Origin: Amia ocellicauda
Taxonomy: Eukaryota; Chordata; Actinopteri; Amiiformes; Amiidae
Length of the DNA: 64,000 nt
Reading direction: 5' to 3'
NCBI RefSeq assembly: GCF_036373705.1
Contig: NC_089867.1
Span: 9,302,001 to 9,366,000 of the forward strand
Part shown: positions 11,613 to 23,527 of the stretch, one piece after another
Layout: each line of letters opens with the position of its first letter
Numbering within the stretch: the first letter of the stretch is position 1
The notes under the pieces: generated by a model
What the model was told of the DNA's origin: nothing
The model's database searches: none
The model's input: only the letters and a program-made list of their open reading frames with translations
Position numbers and translations under genes: made by a program

Positions 11613-12695
11613 TTAAGGTTATCAAATCACATGGCAATAGTTATACACAGTCATACTAACATCAATGGCTTTGTTTACCTCATGCTAAAATGTTCATGAC
11701 TACTTAAGTGGTATTACTGTATAACAATTTATATTCAAACACAAACCAAAACTGTTTGAAACTATAATAAGTCATAACCTACTTAAATATGTCTGGGCTT
11801 TACCTATATTGTCATGAATTATTTACCAGCATGGACACACTGTGTTATATGTAAAAAAGATTCTGGATGCAGTTCTTGCTCAGGATACAGTCAATGAAAC
11901 GCATACAAAATAAAATAAATCAACACATTAAATGCATCAGTAAGAAGTTATTTTTAAAAAGATAAAGTCCCTAAAGATAAAGTCCCTAAAAGTACATATG
12001 TGGAACTACTATTATAAAGCTGTAGCTGTAACATTTTTTGAGAATGAGAGTGAGAACTGCAACCAAAAAAACAAAAAAAGCGAGGCCAAGTGATAAGTCA
12101 AGTTTGACACCAGTGGAAAAAGCTGTTGTGGATAAACACATTTGTAAGTTTCTACATTCTGGATTTTGAAAGAAAGAAAATGGTGTAAGGGGCCTGCAAC
12201 TTTAAATGAGCTCAAAACAATAAGAGCTAAATAAACATACTAAGTACAAATCAGAGTCGAAGAAACCACAGAGATGATTATCCACTCCTACAGCAACAAA
12301 TTATAGTTGATTGTTCCAATTCTCTAAGCAGTGTTTATTTGATATTTTTGAAACCCATGTTTTTCATCAGTCAGATTCAATTCGCATTAAAATAAATTAA
12401 AGACAGTGTTCCTTTGAAAGGTCTTGTGATTTGAAGGCCCCCCCCCCACCCCCCAAAAAAAGGGCACGTCATAATTCAGAAACAGGAAATAAATGCTGTG
12501 GTTTCGAACATCCTCACCGACTTGAAGATCTTGCAAACCTTTTGGTTGAGTGAGGTGTAGATAACAAGGGATAATGGTAGACCTGTGACATCTACTATAG
12601 TCTAAGTATATGTACTCAGATGGGTAAAATCGATGGAAAAAGTTTAATTATTATTTGAACTATTTGATGAATTTGGAAATGAATGCAGATATTTC

Positions 12696-12696
<1 letters not shown>
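11613..12696. other. Spacer with one copy of a diverged duplication
   Basis: No gene. The part at about 12090-12240 resembles 13970-14180 (shared TTTGACACCAGTGGAA-AAGCTGTTG and GCAAGTTTCTAC-like words), i.e. an old local duplication. A 10-base direct repeat (TAAAGTCCCTAAAGA) occurs near 11965, and C-runs lie at 12440. Confidence 0.5.

Positions 12697-12737
<41 letters not shown>
12697..12737. repeat. (GTT)n microsatellite
   Basis: About 13 units of TTG/GTT. Confidence 0.95.
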
Positions 12738-13426
12738 AAATCACTCATTCAAAATCAATGCCATTTAAACATGATTATTTGCAAGCTGTATTATTGTACT
12801 TTGTACAGTCTTTAGAAAACACAAGACATTTTCAAATGTCCTCTTAAAGTCTGCAGGCCTAGAAATCTCTTTTACACCCTCTATGTCTTCCAAGAAATGT
12901 GGCTATGTACACAAAAGCCAGTAGCACTACCTCAAGATAATATGAACACAAATGTTCACATTCAAGAATTAAAATGTATCTTCACCTTTGCTATGGGTCA
13001 TGTGTATCTAAAACCAATGGAGGCCCCTTGTGGAAAAAATAAATGCTGCAGTAAGCACACTGTACACTGTACCTCTCTCAGTCTGCTATTCTGGCCTTAA
13101 TACTCAATCAATGTTTCCTATTGAAATCAAACATGTGCTAAACAGGTATAATTATTTACTGTACCAGTTTATAAATCTGTGAAACATGTATTCTCTTTGG
13201 ACTATGCAAAGTGTCTGATTTCCTGTTTCGTTTAAGGTTGTTTCACTTCTTTTCCAGTGTGTCAAATGCACAGCTACCACCCAGATGTAAATGTAAATCA
13301 CAACATTATGCAGTAAGGTAGTCAGTGGGGGAAAATACAGTAGAATATATTAAATATATTGCAAATTATCACAACATAGTATGCGTTAATAGCAAATAGA
13401 TCTTGTCATTAATTGAAATAGTGCAG
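12738..13426. other. Spacer, no gene
   Basis: Nothing recognised; short open frames only. Confidence 0.4.
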
Positions 13427-13641
13427 ATTGGTTAGAAACAATGTGTGGTGTGCAAGTCGAGAGACAAGTGGTAGATTCAGGTACTGTTGCAATATGTAGT
13501 TTTAGATGGTGCCAAAACATGGTGCAAGATTGGACAAGCTATTGGTTAGAAACAATGTGTGGTGTGCAAGTCGAGAGACAAGTGGTAGATTCAGGTACTG
13601 TTGCAATATGTAGTTTTAGATGGTGCCAAAACATGGTGAAA
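13427..13641. repeat. Tandem duplication, 114-base unit, about 1.9 copies
   Basis: The block beginning ATTGGTTAGAAACAATGTGT at 13427 repeats from 13541 with almost no differences, then diverges after CAAAACATGGTG. As 114 is a multiple of three, an open frame runs through both copies, but it shows no domain. Confidence 0.95.
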
Positions 13642-14500
13642 CATGGTTCAAACTGAACCAATCAGTTTGTTGGTTCCACCACTGGAGGGCAAGGGAGGAG
13701 AATAAATGAGAACATGCATGACATCTTATTGATAGTAATTATTTAAATCTACAGGTAAGATCATCTAGCTAATCTGGTGTCCACTCCAGATCTAATGATA
13801 TGCAAGAGTTACAAAGGTTTCACAAAATTATTTATAAAACAATAGATCATGTTTCAATAAAAGTTTAAAGGAACAGAAATGATGCTGTTTTAGAGTGACC
13901 GTTTGTTTGTTTTTTGTTGTTGTTTTTATCTGGGTTTGAGCCTGCATTCGCTTTGAAGGTGTCAGTGATAAAGATAAGTGATACATTTGACACCAGTGGA
14001 AGAAGCTGTTGCAGATTAGCACATCTGCAAGTTTCTACTTTCTGAATTTTGAAATAGAAAAATACCAACACAAGTGATATTTTTCTTAGAAAATGGAATG
14101 ATGGGCATGGAACTTTATATGAGCATGCAATTATTTTATACTTCTTTGTCAATAAAGTATGAGAGCTAATTAGATGTACAAAGTACTAAGCATTCTAACA
14201 TCTTGGTCAATATAACGATAGAGATGGATTTACACGTACCACAGGAAATGTTTATCTGATGATTTGTCTGATATCACACTATATCCTTTGCATAAAAAAA
14301 ATAAAGGCATTTTTCCTGTCACACGTTTTGCGACTTAAAGGGCTACTCCCAGTCTTCAAATTAGGGGACCTTGAGGGTTGCCATTTTTCAGGGTTTAGTT
14401 CCATGCTGCATTTAACCAATTATTTACTAAACTGTCCAGAATAACCATCTTCCCTGCAGGTTTAGCAGATTTTACAAAGATGTAAAAGAGCACATTGTGG
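13642..14500. other. Spacer, no gene
   Basis: Contains the second member (about 13970-14180) of the old duplication shared with 12090-12240. No coding region recognised. Confidence 0.45.
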
Positions 14501-14695
14501 GCCCTATTCCTAGATTCCCCAGCTCAGGGTATTTTGCCTGCTCATAACACTTGCCTCTATTTCTATTTCTTATACAAGGGTTATTTGGATTGCTGTATGG
14601 TACCAATTCAAAACTGTGACTGTCCATTTTCAAGAGTTCACCTCAGAACAATATTACCAAGAGACAGAGATTACTCTAGCTTCTAGGATCTACAT

Positions 14696-14703
14696 CTATC
14701 TAT

Positions 14704-14783
<80 letters not shown>
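14696..14783. repeat. (TATC)n microsatellite
   Basis: About 21 units of a tetranucleotide. It lies at the same place in the duplicated block as the (AT)n array at 25709-25764 in the other copy. Confidence 0.95.
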
Positions 14784-15167
14784 GTATTGAAGCTGCATGT
14801 GTTGGATGTTTAATCATTTGAAACATACATACTTCTACTAAACATAAAATGTATTTATTAAAACATTAAAATGCTGCTGTAAAATCTTATGTTCTGCATG
14901 GTCAATGTATCCCAGTCTGCTCATTGAAATCCTATGTCTGTAACAATCTTTCCTATTTATTTACAAGGTTCAGTCCATGATGTAACTCACAAAGGTAATT
15001 GAGCCCTTGGATTGATTTTTTGAAAGTTGTTTAGTAGGCAATTAATACATTCATACTGCTCAACCACTCAAATGAGATTGTAATTAAGTTAATACAAAGT
15101 CCAATGTTCTATTTCAAAAAAGCGAAATATGTTTTGAGAATGTGTGACTATGGTTGTGTCAATTTTC

Positions 15168-15380
15168 AAACCTGCTTATCAATGTGAGGGTCGCGGTGGC
15201 AGCAAACTAAGCAGGGCAACCAAACTTCCCTTTCCTCAACAACGGATTCCAACTCCTCCTGAGAGATATATGCATGGGTCGGCCTCGAGATTTCCACTCA
15301 GTGGGCCATGCCTGCTACAGCTCCAAAGGTAGTCTACCCATGGGCATCCTTAGCAGATTCCCCAATGGGTGGACAACTTG
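15168..15380 (+). mobile_element. Dispersed non-LTR-type repeat fragment
   Basis: Starts CCTGCTTATC with GAGGGTCGCGGTGGCAGC, followed by AAGCAGGGCAACC and AACTCCTCCTGAGAG, wording typical of an abundant fish RTE-like or related interspersed repeat. It interrupts the duplicated block, so it inserted after the duplication. No open frame. Family assignment is from memory only. Confidence 0.55.
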
Positions 15381-16219
15381 ATGCTCGAAAATTGGGAATC
15401 GCATGTGCATTTAAGAAAAAACTACAATTACAATTGTGTACTTACATATACTCTTTATCATTTTTACACATTTAGTACCTTGTAATAATGCATAATTACA
15501 CTGTACGTATGAGTGACTACACCTACTTTGTATATAGACTGTAACTAAGGGGACTTATTGTCATACAATGAAGATTACACAGTGTAAAATACAGGCAAAC
15601 TAATATATTACAAATTAATGCAATTGAATACCAAGCATGTCCTAGAACCAAAAGTAAACGCTTTAGGTGTTTGTGGTCTTATCTGTGGAGGTAGGGGAGT
15701 GAGAGAAAATGCTATGGGCAGTAGAAGATTAGTGGAGAGGATGAGAAAGGACATGGGGAGAGATATGGGACTGTTGAGAGAGCATATTAACTATATCAGT
15801 AATGCCTAGCAACAATATGTATAAACTACACTGAAGCTACAGCAGACTTCTTGTTCTTATGTTTTATTCTTCAGTGTCTTACAAATTTGACATACACTTG
15901 TTGAAATGGTTTATATATACAGAGTAGTCCTCAGAAAAGTCAAGGATTTAGCTCCAGCAACAAAACTCATGTTTCTTACACGGATTGATTACTATAATGG
16001 TGTTATACCAACTACCTTTTCAGTTTCATTTTTTAATAACTTTTTGTTTAATTTATAAGCAGCTTCATATTGTATTTTATATTGACATTTTGAACATAAA
16101 ACGATTTCTTTAAACTTTTTGAACTAGAGCTATTTTTTTTTATATGGCTAAAAATAAAGGTTTGAAAGGATAAAATGCCCATTTTGTAGTTAGTCAAATA
16201 ATATGCACAATTCAATATA

Positions 16220-17572
16220 CACTGCTCAAAAAAATTAAGGGAACACGTAATCATCACAGTATAACACCAGGTCAATTAAACTTCAGGGATATCAATCTGT
16301 CTAGTTAGGAAGCCTAAGCGGTTGTGAATCAATGTCACCTGTTTTGGTGCAAATTAAAGTGATAACAGGTGCACTGGAGAGGTAAAAGCAAGTCAACCCC
16401 CCAAAAGGGAATGGTTTTGCAGGTGTTGGCCACAGACAATTGCTCTCTCCTTATCCTTCCTGACTGATTCTTCTCTAGTTTTGCATTTTGCTAGTGTCCT
16501 TGTCACTACTGGTAGCATGAGGCAGTACCTGCAGCCCATTCAGGTTGCACAGGTAGTCCAGCTCTTCCAGGATGACACATCCATACGTGCCATCGCAAGA
16601 AGGTTTGCTGTGTCTCCCAGTACAATATCAAGAGCATACCAAGAGACGGGCCAGTGCCGTAGAAGGGCATCAACCCAGCAGCAGGACCGGTATCTGCTCC
16701 TTTGTGAGTGGAGGAACAGGAGGAGCAATGCCAGAGCCCTACAAAATGACTTCCAGCGGGCTACTGGTGTGCATGTTTCTGACCAAATTCTGACCCGACG
16801 TCCTCTAGTGGGACCTGTGCTCACAGCCCAGCACCATGCAGCTCGATTGGCATTCACCAGAGAACACCAGAATTGGCAGGTCCGCCATTGGCGTCCCGTT
16901 CTCTTCACAGATGAGAGCAGGTTCACACTGAGCACGTGACAGACGTGAAAGAGTCTTGGATGAAATCCTCAGACCCATCATCAGACTTTAAGCTCTTGCA
17001 GTGGGCCCTGGGTTCCTCCTGGTGCAGGACAATGCCCAGCCTCATGTGGCCCGAGTGTGTAGGCAGTTCCTGGATGATGAAGGCATTGATGCCATTGACT
17101 GGCCCTGACGTTCCCCAGACCTGAATCCAATTGAGAACATTTGGGACGTTATGTATCGGTGCATCCGAAGCCGCCAAGTAGCACCACAGACTGTCCAGGA
17201 GCTCATTGATGCCCTGATCGAGGTCTGGGAGGAGATCCCCCAGGACACCATCCGCCGTCTTATCAGGAGCATGCCCAGACATTGTCGGGAGTGCATACAG
17301 GCACGTGGAGGTCATACACACTACTGAGTCACATTATGAGTTGCCATGATTAAATTCACGCAAGTTGGAACAGCCTGTGATTTCAATTGTTTATTTTGAT
17401 TTGGAATCCAGCCCTCAATCGGTTGGTGATTTTGGTTTCCATTGACCGTTGTTACGTAATTTTGTTCTCAATGAATTACACAATGTACAGTAAAGATTTT
17501 GATCTTTAATATATTTTGTTCATCGAGATCCGATGTGTGATTTAAGTGTTACCTTAATTTTTTTTAGCAGTG
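16220..17572 (+). mobile_element. Tc1-like transposon, decayed
   Basis: Ends CACTGCTCAAAAAAATTAAGG and (right, inverted) CACTGCTAAAAAAAATTAAGG, flanked by TA at 16218-16219 and 17573-17574. It contains a plus-strand transposase relic. It sits precisely where the receptor-2-like 3' flank stops, so it or a linked deletion removed or separated what followed. Confidence 0.93.
16517..17325 (+). pseudogene. Broken Tc1 transposase
   Basis: The frame starts [17 protein letters not shown] with a helix-turn-helix ([17 protein letters not shown]) and reaches the first catalytic Asp in [10 protein letters not shown]. It then stops and the middle of the catalytic domain is deleted. The 3' part resumes in pieces (FLLVQDNAQPHVARVC, second Asp; [15 protein letters not shown], the Glu), with a TGA just before RSPDLNP that looks like a C-to-T change at a CpG. 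Small in-frame losses are also seen after the helix-turn-helix. It cannot encode an active enzyme. Confidence 0.88.
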
Positions 17573-17658
17573 TATATCTATTGTCTTCCTTATTGTTTCT
17601 ATTTTTATGGTCAATTTGTTATTTGGGTTAATTATTGGGTTAATTGATTCATCGCTTT

Positions 17659-18664
17659 TGTTGCCCAGGACAAGCTGCCGGATCACATTCCCATATGGAC
17701 TAACCTGCACGTTTTCTCATTGGTCGCTTTTACCTGTGCCCCTATCCCTCTATTTAGTATTTAAGCCCAGGGAAATGGTCATTCAGGAGAGAGCAATGGA
17801 CTACTGAGCAGGACATCTGATGGAGAAGGGAACCAAGCAGTAGTACTGGAGTGAAGCAGCTGGCAGAGTGAGTGAAGACTGGGAAAGCAGTGAACGGTGA
17901 AGATTTATCCAAGCACGGATTATAAAGGAAGCTTTGGAAACAACGGACATTGGATCGCTGGAGATGACAGCGCAGGCTACGGAGCATTAAGTACCCGGTT
18001 GTAATTCTTTAGATGGGAATAATTAGAAAAGAGAAGCCACACGTTGCAGAGGTTGAACTTTGTTGAGGTCTCCTCTGCCGGTTTGCTTTGTGGAGAGCGT
18101 TTCCTGTCCTGGGGCTAGAGACTTGCTGTGATTTATTTTTCGGTCTTTGTGATGCAGACAGGTGACTGCGGGATAGAAGAAAATACATTTATTAATTACA
18201 TTTGAATTCGTGCAATCTGAGATTTATTAATACTTGTTCCTACCTGCAGTTGTTAGGGTCCCAGTTGGCCGACGGAGTCCCAACCCAGCTGCAAAGAGAC
18301 TTGTGTTTTCTCAGAGAGGAAGGGAGATTCTTCCGCGTGGTGTCATCTATTGTGAACAGAAGAGACTGTGAAACTTTGACGTTGCTTTCTGTGTTTTATA
18401 TTAGGAAATTGGGTTTTATTTATTCTACTTAGTCTTTTCTTTATTTTATTTTATTTGTTATTCTGGGTAGGGTTTTTAGTGTTTTATATATAATAAATTG
18501 TTACTTTTTTTGTGAACTTGCCTTCCGTGGGGTGGTGTTCTGGGGTCCGGTCCAGCCTGCCCGGGGAGAGAATTGACGGGGGTGAACGTGGTCCTCTCTC
18601 ATTAAACAAAAGAGGTGGCGTGGTCGTGAGCATGTCACCCCTACGCACCCCATAGGCGGTGACA
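17659..18664 (+). mobile_element. Possible LTR-like block
   Basis: A non-coding block of about 1 kb whose edges could be TGTTGCCC and GGTGACA. It has a TATA-like TATTTAAG near 17757, a long GC-richer transcribed-like part, and AATAAA near 18492 followed by a GT/GC-rich tail. No matching target duplication and no internal coding region were found. A non-coding exon set of an unknown transcript cannot be excluded. Confidence 0.35.
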
Positions 18665-19347
18665 GTTGTTCTCACAAATACAATTTCAAAACCAAAAAAA
18701 AATATGAGTAAATGGCTTTTGCTAATGTACAGTTGTAGTATTTAACCATTCTGAAATAACAGCTGTGCTTTTTAGGCAATTTAAGAATACTTTTACATTA
18801 TATAATAATAGAAAAACACTGAAACCACTCGTGGAAAGCATTGGACAAAATATCACTTGAACATTGTTAATAAATCTGTCAAAATTATACATAGAGGGGG
18901 TAAAAAAAAGTAAGAAATTGCATAACAAACCAACAAAACTTTAAAATCATGATTTTTATTGCATCATTGTGCAACGTGTTTGTTCTTTAGTATTCCTATC
19001 AAGAGTAAAGTAAAAAACTGCTGTTATGTGGATATATTTTAATAAGAATATGTATACTAACATAAATATAAACAGATACTGACCTGCATTACATTTGCCC
19101 TTCTGTTGGATATACACATCTGGAATCAGCTGTTTGCCCGCTGGTGAGTGCATTTCCTCCCTTTAAAATTTAAAGGAATACAGGCCACCTTTTCCATTTC
19201 ATGTAAAACTTTATAAACTAATGCCAAATGTATTGCATATGCATTCCTCTTATATAGGCTATAGGCTGAATATACATCACGCCGTAGTGAGTATGAGTGA
19301 GGTTTAATATTTACTCGATAGTAGGCACTACTCCCAGGAATATGGTG
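18665..19347. other. Spacer, no gene
   Basis: AT-rich. Only short open frames without domains. Confidence 0.4.
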
Positions 19348-20170
19348 GCTCATTGAGGACATGAAAAAAAAAAAGCGGTTATGTCATGATCACGAGATAA
19401 CGTTATCTCTCCCTATCTGAGAAAACGGAAGTGTTGTCATTTTCACGAGACAATGCTGAGACTGGGGCGGTGCTGTGTCAACACATTCAGATGTATTTTC
19501 AACAAGGCTAATACAGACAGAAATTGCCTTTCAATAATTGAAGGAATACACATCAGTGTGCCTAACCTTAGACGTCAGCTTGCCAGACTTAGACTTTACA
19601 GACGCAAACATCCTGAAAGTCTAAGCACTGTGCACAAGCACTAAGTCTGGTATAGGTTGGAATAAGTCTATTAACCATTTAGCATAGTTATTCCTGCTTG
19701 AAATTTATTAATTTAAGATTTAATCTGTGTTCAATTTCCGAGGTCCGCACCACATTGACCGAGTTGTCCGAGTGGTCTGAATCACCGCACAGTGGTCCTT
19801 TTTGATATGCATGGAATTGTTTGTGTATGGTTTTACGGTTACATATATAGCGGTCGCAGTCCACTCTACATTTTGTACTTTGATTACTTTGATTAAATAC
19901 ACCTATATCACATTTGCACGTTTTAATTTATTTAAAGCCTGTGTCACCAGTTAAGGGGTGGCCACTCCTTTTATGTGTATTCTTTCAATTATTGAAAGGC
20001 ATAAAACAATTTCTGTCTGCATTAGCCTTGTTGAAAATAAAACTGAATGTGTTGATACAGTACTGCCCCAGCCTTAGCATTGTCTCATGAAAATGACAAC
20101 ACTTCCGTTCCCTTTGATAGCGAGAGATAACGTTATCTCGTGATAACCAGAGGGCCTGTCCTCAACGAGC
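19348..20170 (+). mobile_element. DNA transposon with about 200-base inverted repeats (IS3EU-like?)
   Basis: Left arm about 19348-19553 and right arm about 19973-20170 are inverted copies (roughly nine bases in ten identical, with small indels). Each contains the self-complementary CGAGATAACGTTATCTC and the word GGAAGTGTTGTCATTTTCA; the termini read GCTCATTGAGGAC and its complement. The core of about 420 bases has a 63-codon plus-strand frame from 19453 whose second half (SVPNLRRQLARLRLYRRK) resembles the helix-turn-helix start of integrase-core transposases of fishes. This is consistent with a deletion derivative of such an element. Superfamily assignment is inference. Confidence 0.7.
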
Positions 20171-20216
20171 TTTGAAAGAGTTTTGAGAACAACAAATACA
20201 TGCAAGATCAGAATAA

Positions 20217-22310
20217 ACAATCAATCAATCAATCAATCAATTTATAGCGCCCTTCGCAGGGTAGCCACAGAGTGCTTTACAGAGTGGTAAACATACAACA
20301 AATGTACAGCAAAATTAAATAATACATAAATACAATAAAGTAAAATATTTATAGACCTGTAAATAGTTTACATTATCTAAAATAAAGTAAGTGAACATTT
20401 AAATAAATAAACCATTTATGCACGGAGTAGAGAAAAACTCCTATGGATGGCATGTAGGAGAAAATTAATCTCTGGGGGTCCACGGCTTAGACCTAGGCCT
20501 AATGGTTGCCTCCCCTCCAGACAGTATAGTTATTACAGCAGCAAGGAGATCAGAAAGTACTTAATCGGTGCTGCTGGCTGTGGTCTTCCCTCTGGAGGAG
20601 GCCTCTCGCCCGCCATCGGGGGTGCGGGGGTTGGACCATCAACAGCCTTTGGGTGGCAATGGCACGTCAGACCTTGGGTGTGGACGCCCCATCGGCCCTC
20701 CGTGGTGGGATGCCCCGGAAGAGGGTTGTGCCAAGTTAGACTTCCATGGTGGAGGGACAAAGTGCCTCATCGGCCCCTCAGAAGGGGCTGGTCCAGGAAG
20801 ACAAGACGACAGTTGTGCTCAGATACTGGACATGCAATGCAGGACATTTCCAAAGACAGTTGTGCATTGCATGTCCATGGCACACCAGCAACACTATGGT
20901 CTAGAAAGAGACTAAACAGATGAGTCTTCAGTCTTGATGTAAGGCTAAAACATTGGCTGGAAGATGTTTCCACAGTTTCGGGGCCCTATAACTGAATGCT
21001 CTACCACCTGTGGGTTTCTTGTTTATTTTAAAGGGTATTATGTAACTGGCTTCCTGGGATCTCAATGGCCAACCTGGAGTGTATTCAATAAGGAGATCTT
21101 TTAAGTAGGGAGGTGCCAGTCCCTTTAGTGCTTTAAATGTTAATAAGTCTATCCTGTAGGGCACAGGCAGCCAGTGAAGAGAAGCCAGTACTGGAGTGAT
21201 GTGTTTTTTTGTTTAATAAGAATTCTAGCAGCAGCATTTTGGACTAACTGAAGTGCAGAAATAGCTCTGTTTGTGCTGCCTGACAGAATGGCATTGCAAT
21301 AATCCAATCTAGATGTAACAAATGCGTGAATCAATTTCTCAGTGTCATGTAACGAGAGGAATTGTCTTAGTCTAGTAATGTTGAGATGGAGGACACATTC
21401 TGAATGTGTGATTCAAAGGATAGATTATGATCACAGATGACACCCAGGTTTCATGCCATCTCCTTAGGGGAAATATTAAAGTTATCATTACTCAGTTTTG
21501 TTAGTGCATGATAAACAGTTAGATTTTTATCTCCTAAAATTATGACTTCTGTTTTGTCAGAATTAAGCATAAGAAACATTTTTGTCATCCATGTTTTAAT
21601 CTCAGACAGACAGCAGATTCGTTTTTCTAGGTCTATGGTGTTGTTAGGATTTACTGACAGATATAATTGTGTGTTGTCTGCGTAACTGTGAAAGTTAATA
21701 TAATGTCGTCTAATGATATCACCTAAAGGGAGCATGTACAATGAAAAAGTATAGGTCCAAGGACTGAGCCCTATGGGACTCCGTATTTAACCTCAGTTGC
21801 ATTTGTTCTCGTTAATCTGTACATATTGGAGTCTATTTGACAGATATGATTTAAACCATGACAAAACATTGTGAGAAAAGCCAACAAAGCGCTGTATCAA
21901 GATTTTGTGGTCGATTGTATCAAAAGCCACACTTAAGTCTTATAAAATAATAACCCTGGCGTGCCCTAAGTCTGAGGACTGAAACACGTCATTTAATACT
22001 TTTAACAGGGCCATTTCTGTACTATGGCTGGAATGGGAGCCTCATTGTAATTTTTCATAAAGATGATTATCAGTTAAAAAAGCTTGTAATTGGTTTGCAA
22101 CTACTTTCTTTAGAACCTTAGAAAGGAAGGGAAGGTTTGAGATAGTGTCGATAGTGTTTAAGTAGGTTAGGGGCAGCACTGGATTTCTTAAGAAGTGGTT
22201 TAATTACAGCTTTTTTTAATCGATTCGGGAACAGATCCTGAGGATAAAGAGACATTAATAATATTGTGTATTATGTGAATAATTAATGGCAGAGATTGTT
22301 TTAGCAATAA
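20217..22310 (-). mobile_element. L2-like LINE, 5'-truncated and decayed
   Basis: The minus strand carries reverse transcriptase pieces in order: FLSKVL-VVANQLQ near 22100, SYADNTQLYLSVNP near 21670 (the YADD box, here YADN), MLNSDKTEVIILG near 21560, FVTSRLDYCNAIL near 21310, LQLVQNAAARIL near 21240, and APKLWKHLPA near 20980. Frames are broken by stops. The 3' end is a TTGA tetranucleotide tail at about 20219-20239, typical of L2 and related elements. The GC-rich part at 20450-20900 is the 3' portion; its plus-strand open frame is an artefact. Confidence 0.85.
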
Positions 22311-23241
22311 ACGAACGAAGATAAAAAACTTAACCCAAACGACCACTGACATATTGCTGAACAAAACATAATATTAAATGGCATTCAAAATCAACATGTT
22401 TTCTCTCTGTGCATGAACAATAGGCAACATTTAATTTATTCCCTGGTGATGCTCTGCCATGCCTGTACTGCAGCTGTCTTTTGATTGTTTCCTTTCAAAT
22501 CCATTGTGGTGGTGTACAGAGCCAAAATGATGACAATTGTGTCTCTGTCCAAATATTTATGGGCATAACTGCAAATTCCATGATGTACGGATTTGTAGTT
22601 TGCTATTAGCGGCTGGTTAAAGTTGTATTTAACCCCACATAACAATATAGCAGGAGTGGTTCCATTTTCGCTGTATTAAGTCAAGAAAATTCCTGCGAAA
22701 AAACTACCTGAAAATGGTCTTGCAGCTCATCTAGTTTTAGACTTTTTAACATAAAGAAAGCAGCATTTAACTAAACATGAAACTGTGACAGTACAGTTTT
22801 GTAGTTTTCTAGTAGTGGCTGCATGAAAGTTGTTTTATTCCTCTATTTATAAGAGCTGTGAGAAAGTAATTTAGATGCTAAAATCGTGTTAGATTTAATA
22901 CCACAAAAGTTTAGCAGTGTGATATCCGTTCACAGGTATACTTCTGCGAGTGACTTGCAGCACGAACATTTTTTATTTTATTAGTCCCCTAATCTAATCA
23001 CTCTGACCCTAAACTTGTTAGACCCCAATGAAGTGCATGAAGTATTCATGTGTTATTCCTGTGGTATTCATACACCAATTCAATAAGGATTGATGCCCAT
23101 TATTGTGAAGCGGGACCGTTTCATGCAAATCATGGCACTGCAATGATTAGTATAGGAATTCCATTTTTTACAACACAGAAGTAAAAGTCATTTACAGAAA
23201 AGAGTCCCAGAGTGATATACCATACAGGTGACAAAGACTTT
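22311..23241. other. Spacer, no gene
   Basis: AT-rich. No gene recognised. The stretch just before 23240 resembles 24220-24290. Confidence 0.4.
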
Positions 23242-23527
23242 CCATCTTCAAAACCACTTATCCTGGTGAGGGTCGTGGGGAAGCCAGAGCCGATCCCAGC
23301 AGACATAGGGCGCACGGCAGGAATACACCTAGACAGACACAAACTCAGGGCAATTTAGAGTGACCAATCAACCTAACCTGCATGTCTTTGGACGGTGGGA
23401 GGAAACTGGAGTGCCCGGAGAAAACCCACATGGACACAGGAAGAACATGCAAACTCCACACAGACAGACCCCCAAGCCAGGACTCGAACCCAGGACCCTG
23501 GAGCTGTGAGGCAGCAGCGCTAACCAA
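23242..23527 (-). mobile_element. Abundant fish interspersed repeat fragment
   Basis: Contains CCACTTATCCTGGTGAGGGTCG, GGAGGAAACTGGAGTGCCCG, GAACATGCAAACTCCACAC and GGACTCGAACCCAGGACC, the wording of a very common fish non-LTR-associated repeat. It splits a sequence that is uninterrupted at about 24220-24365 in a local duplicate, which gives clean insertion edges. Strand and family are uncertain. Confidence 0.7.

Larger units (their letters stand above)
14530..16130. repeat. Diverged copy of the receptor 2 3'-flank
   Basis: Three collinear stretches match the region 3' of receptor 2: 14535-14700 with 25550-25710, 14820-15060 with 27898-28085, and 15545-16100 with 28345-28950. Shared words include AACATAAAATGTATTTATT, GGTTCAGTCCATGA, GACTGTTGAGAGAGCAT, TTTAGCTCCAGCAACAAA and GGATTGATTACTATAATGGT. 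In the second copy this sequence leads directly into the receptor 2 stop codon; here it ends at a Tc1 insertion. Confidence 0.8.

Noticed and set aside
13441-13656. 71-codon frame with two repeated halves
   Set aside because: Reflects the 114-base tandem duplication; no protein family recognised.
20447-20923. 158-codon plus-strand frame
   Set aside because: Antisense to the GC-rich 3' part of the L2-like LINE.
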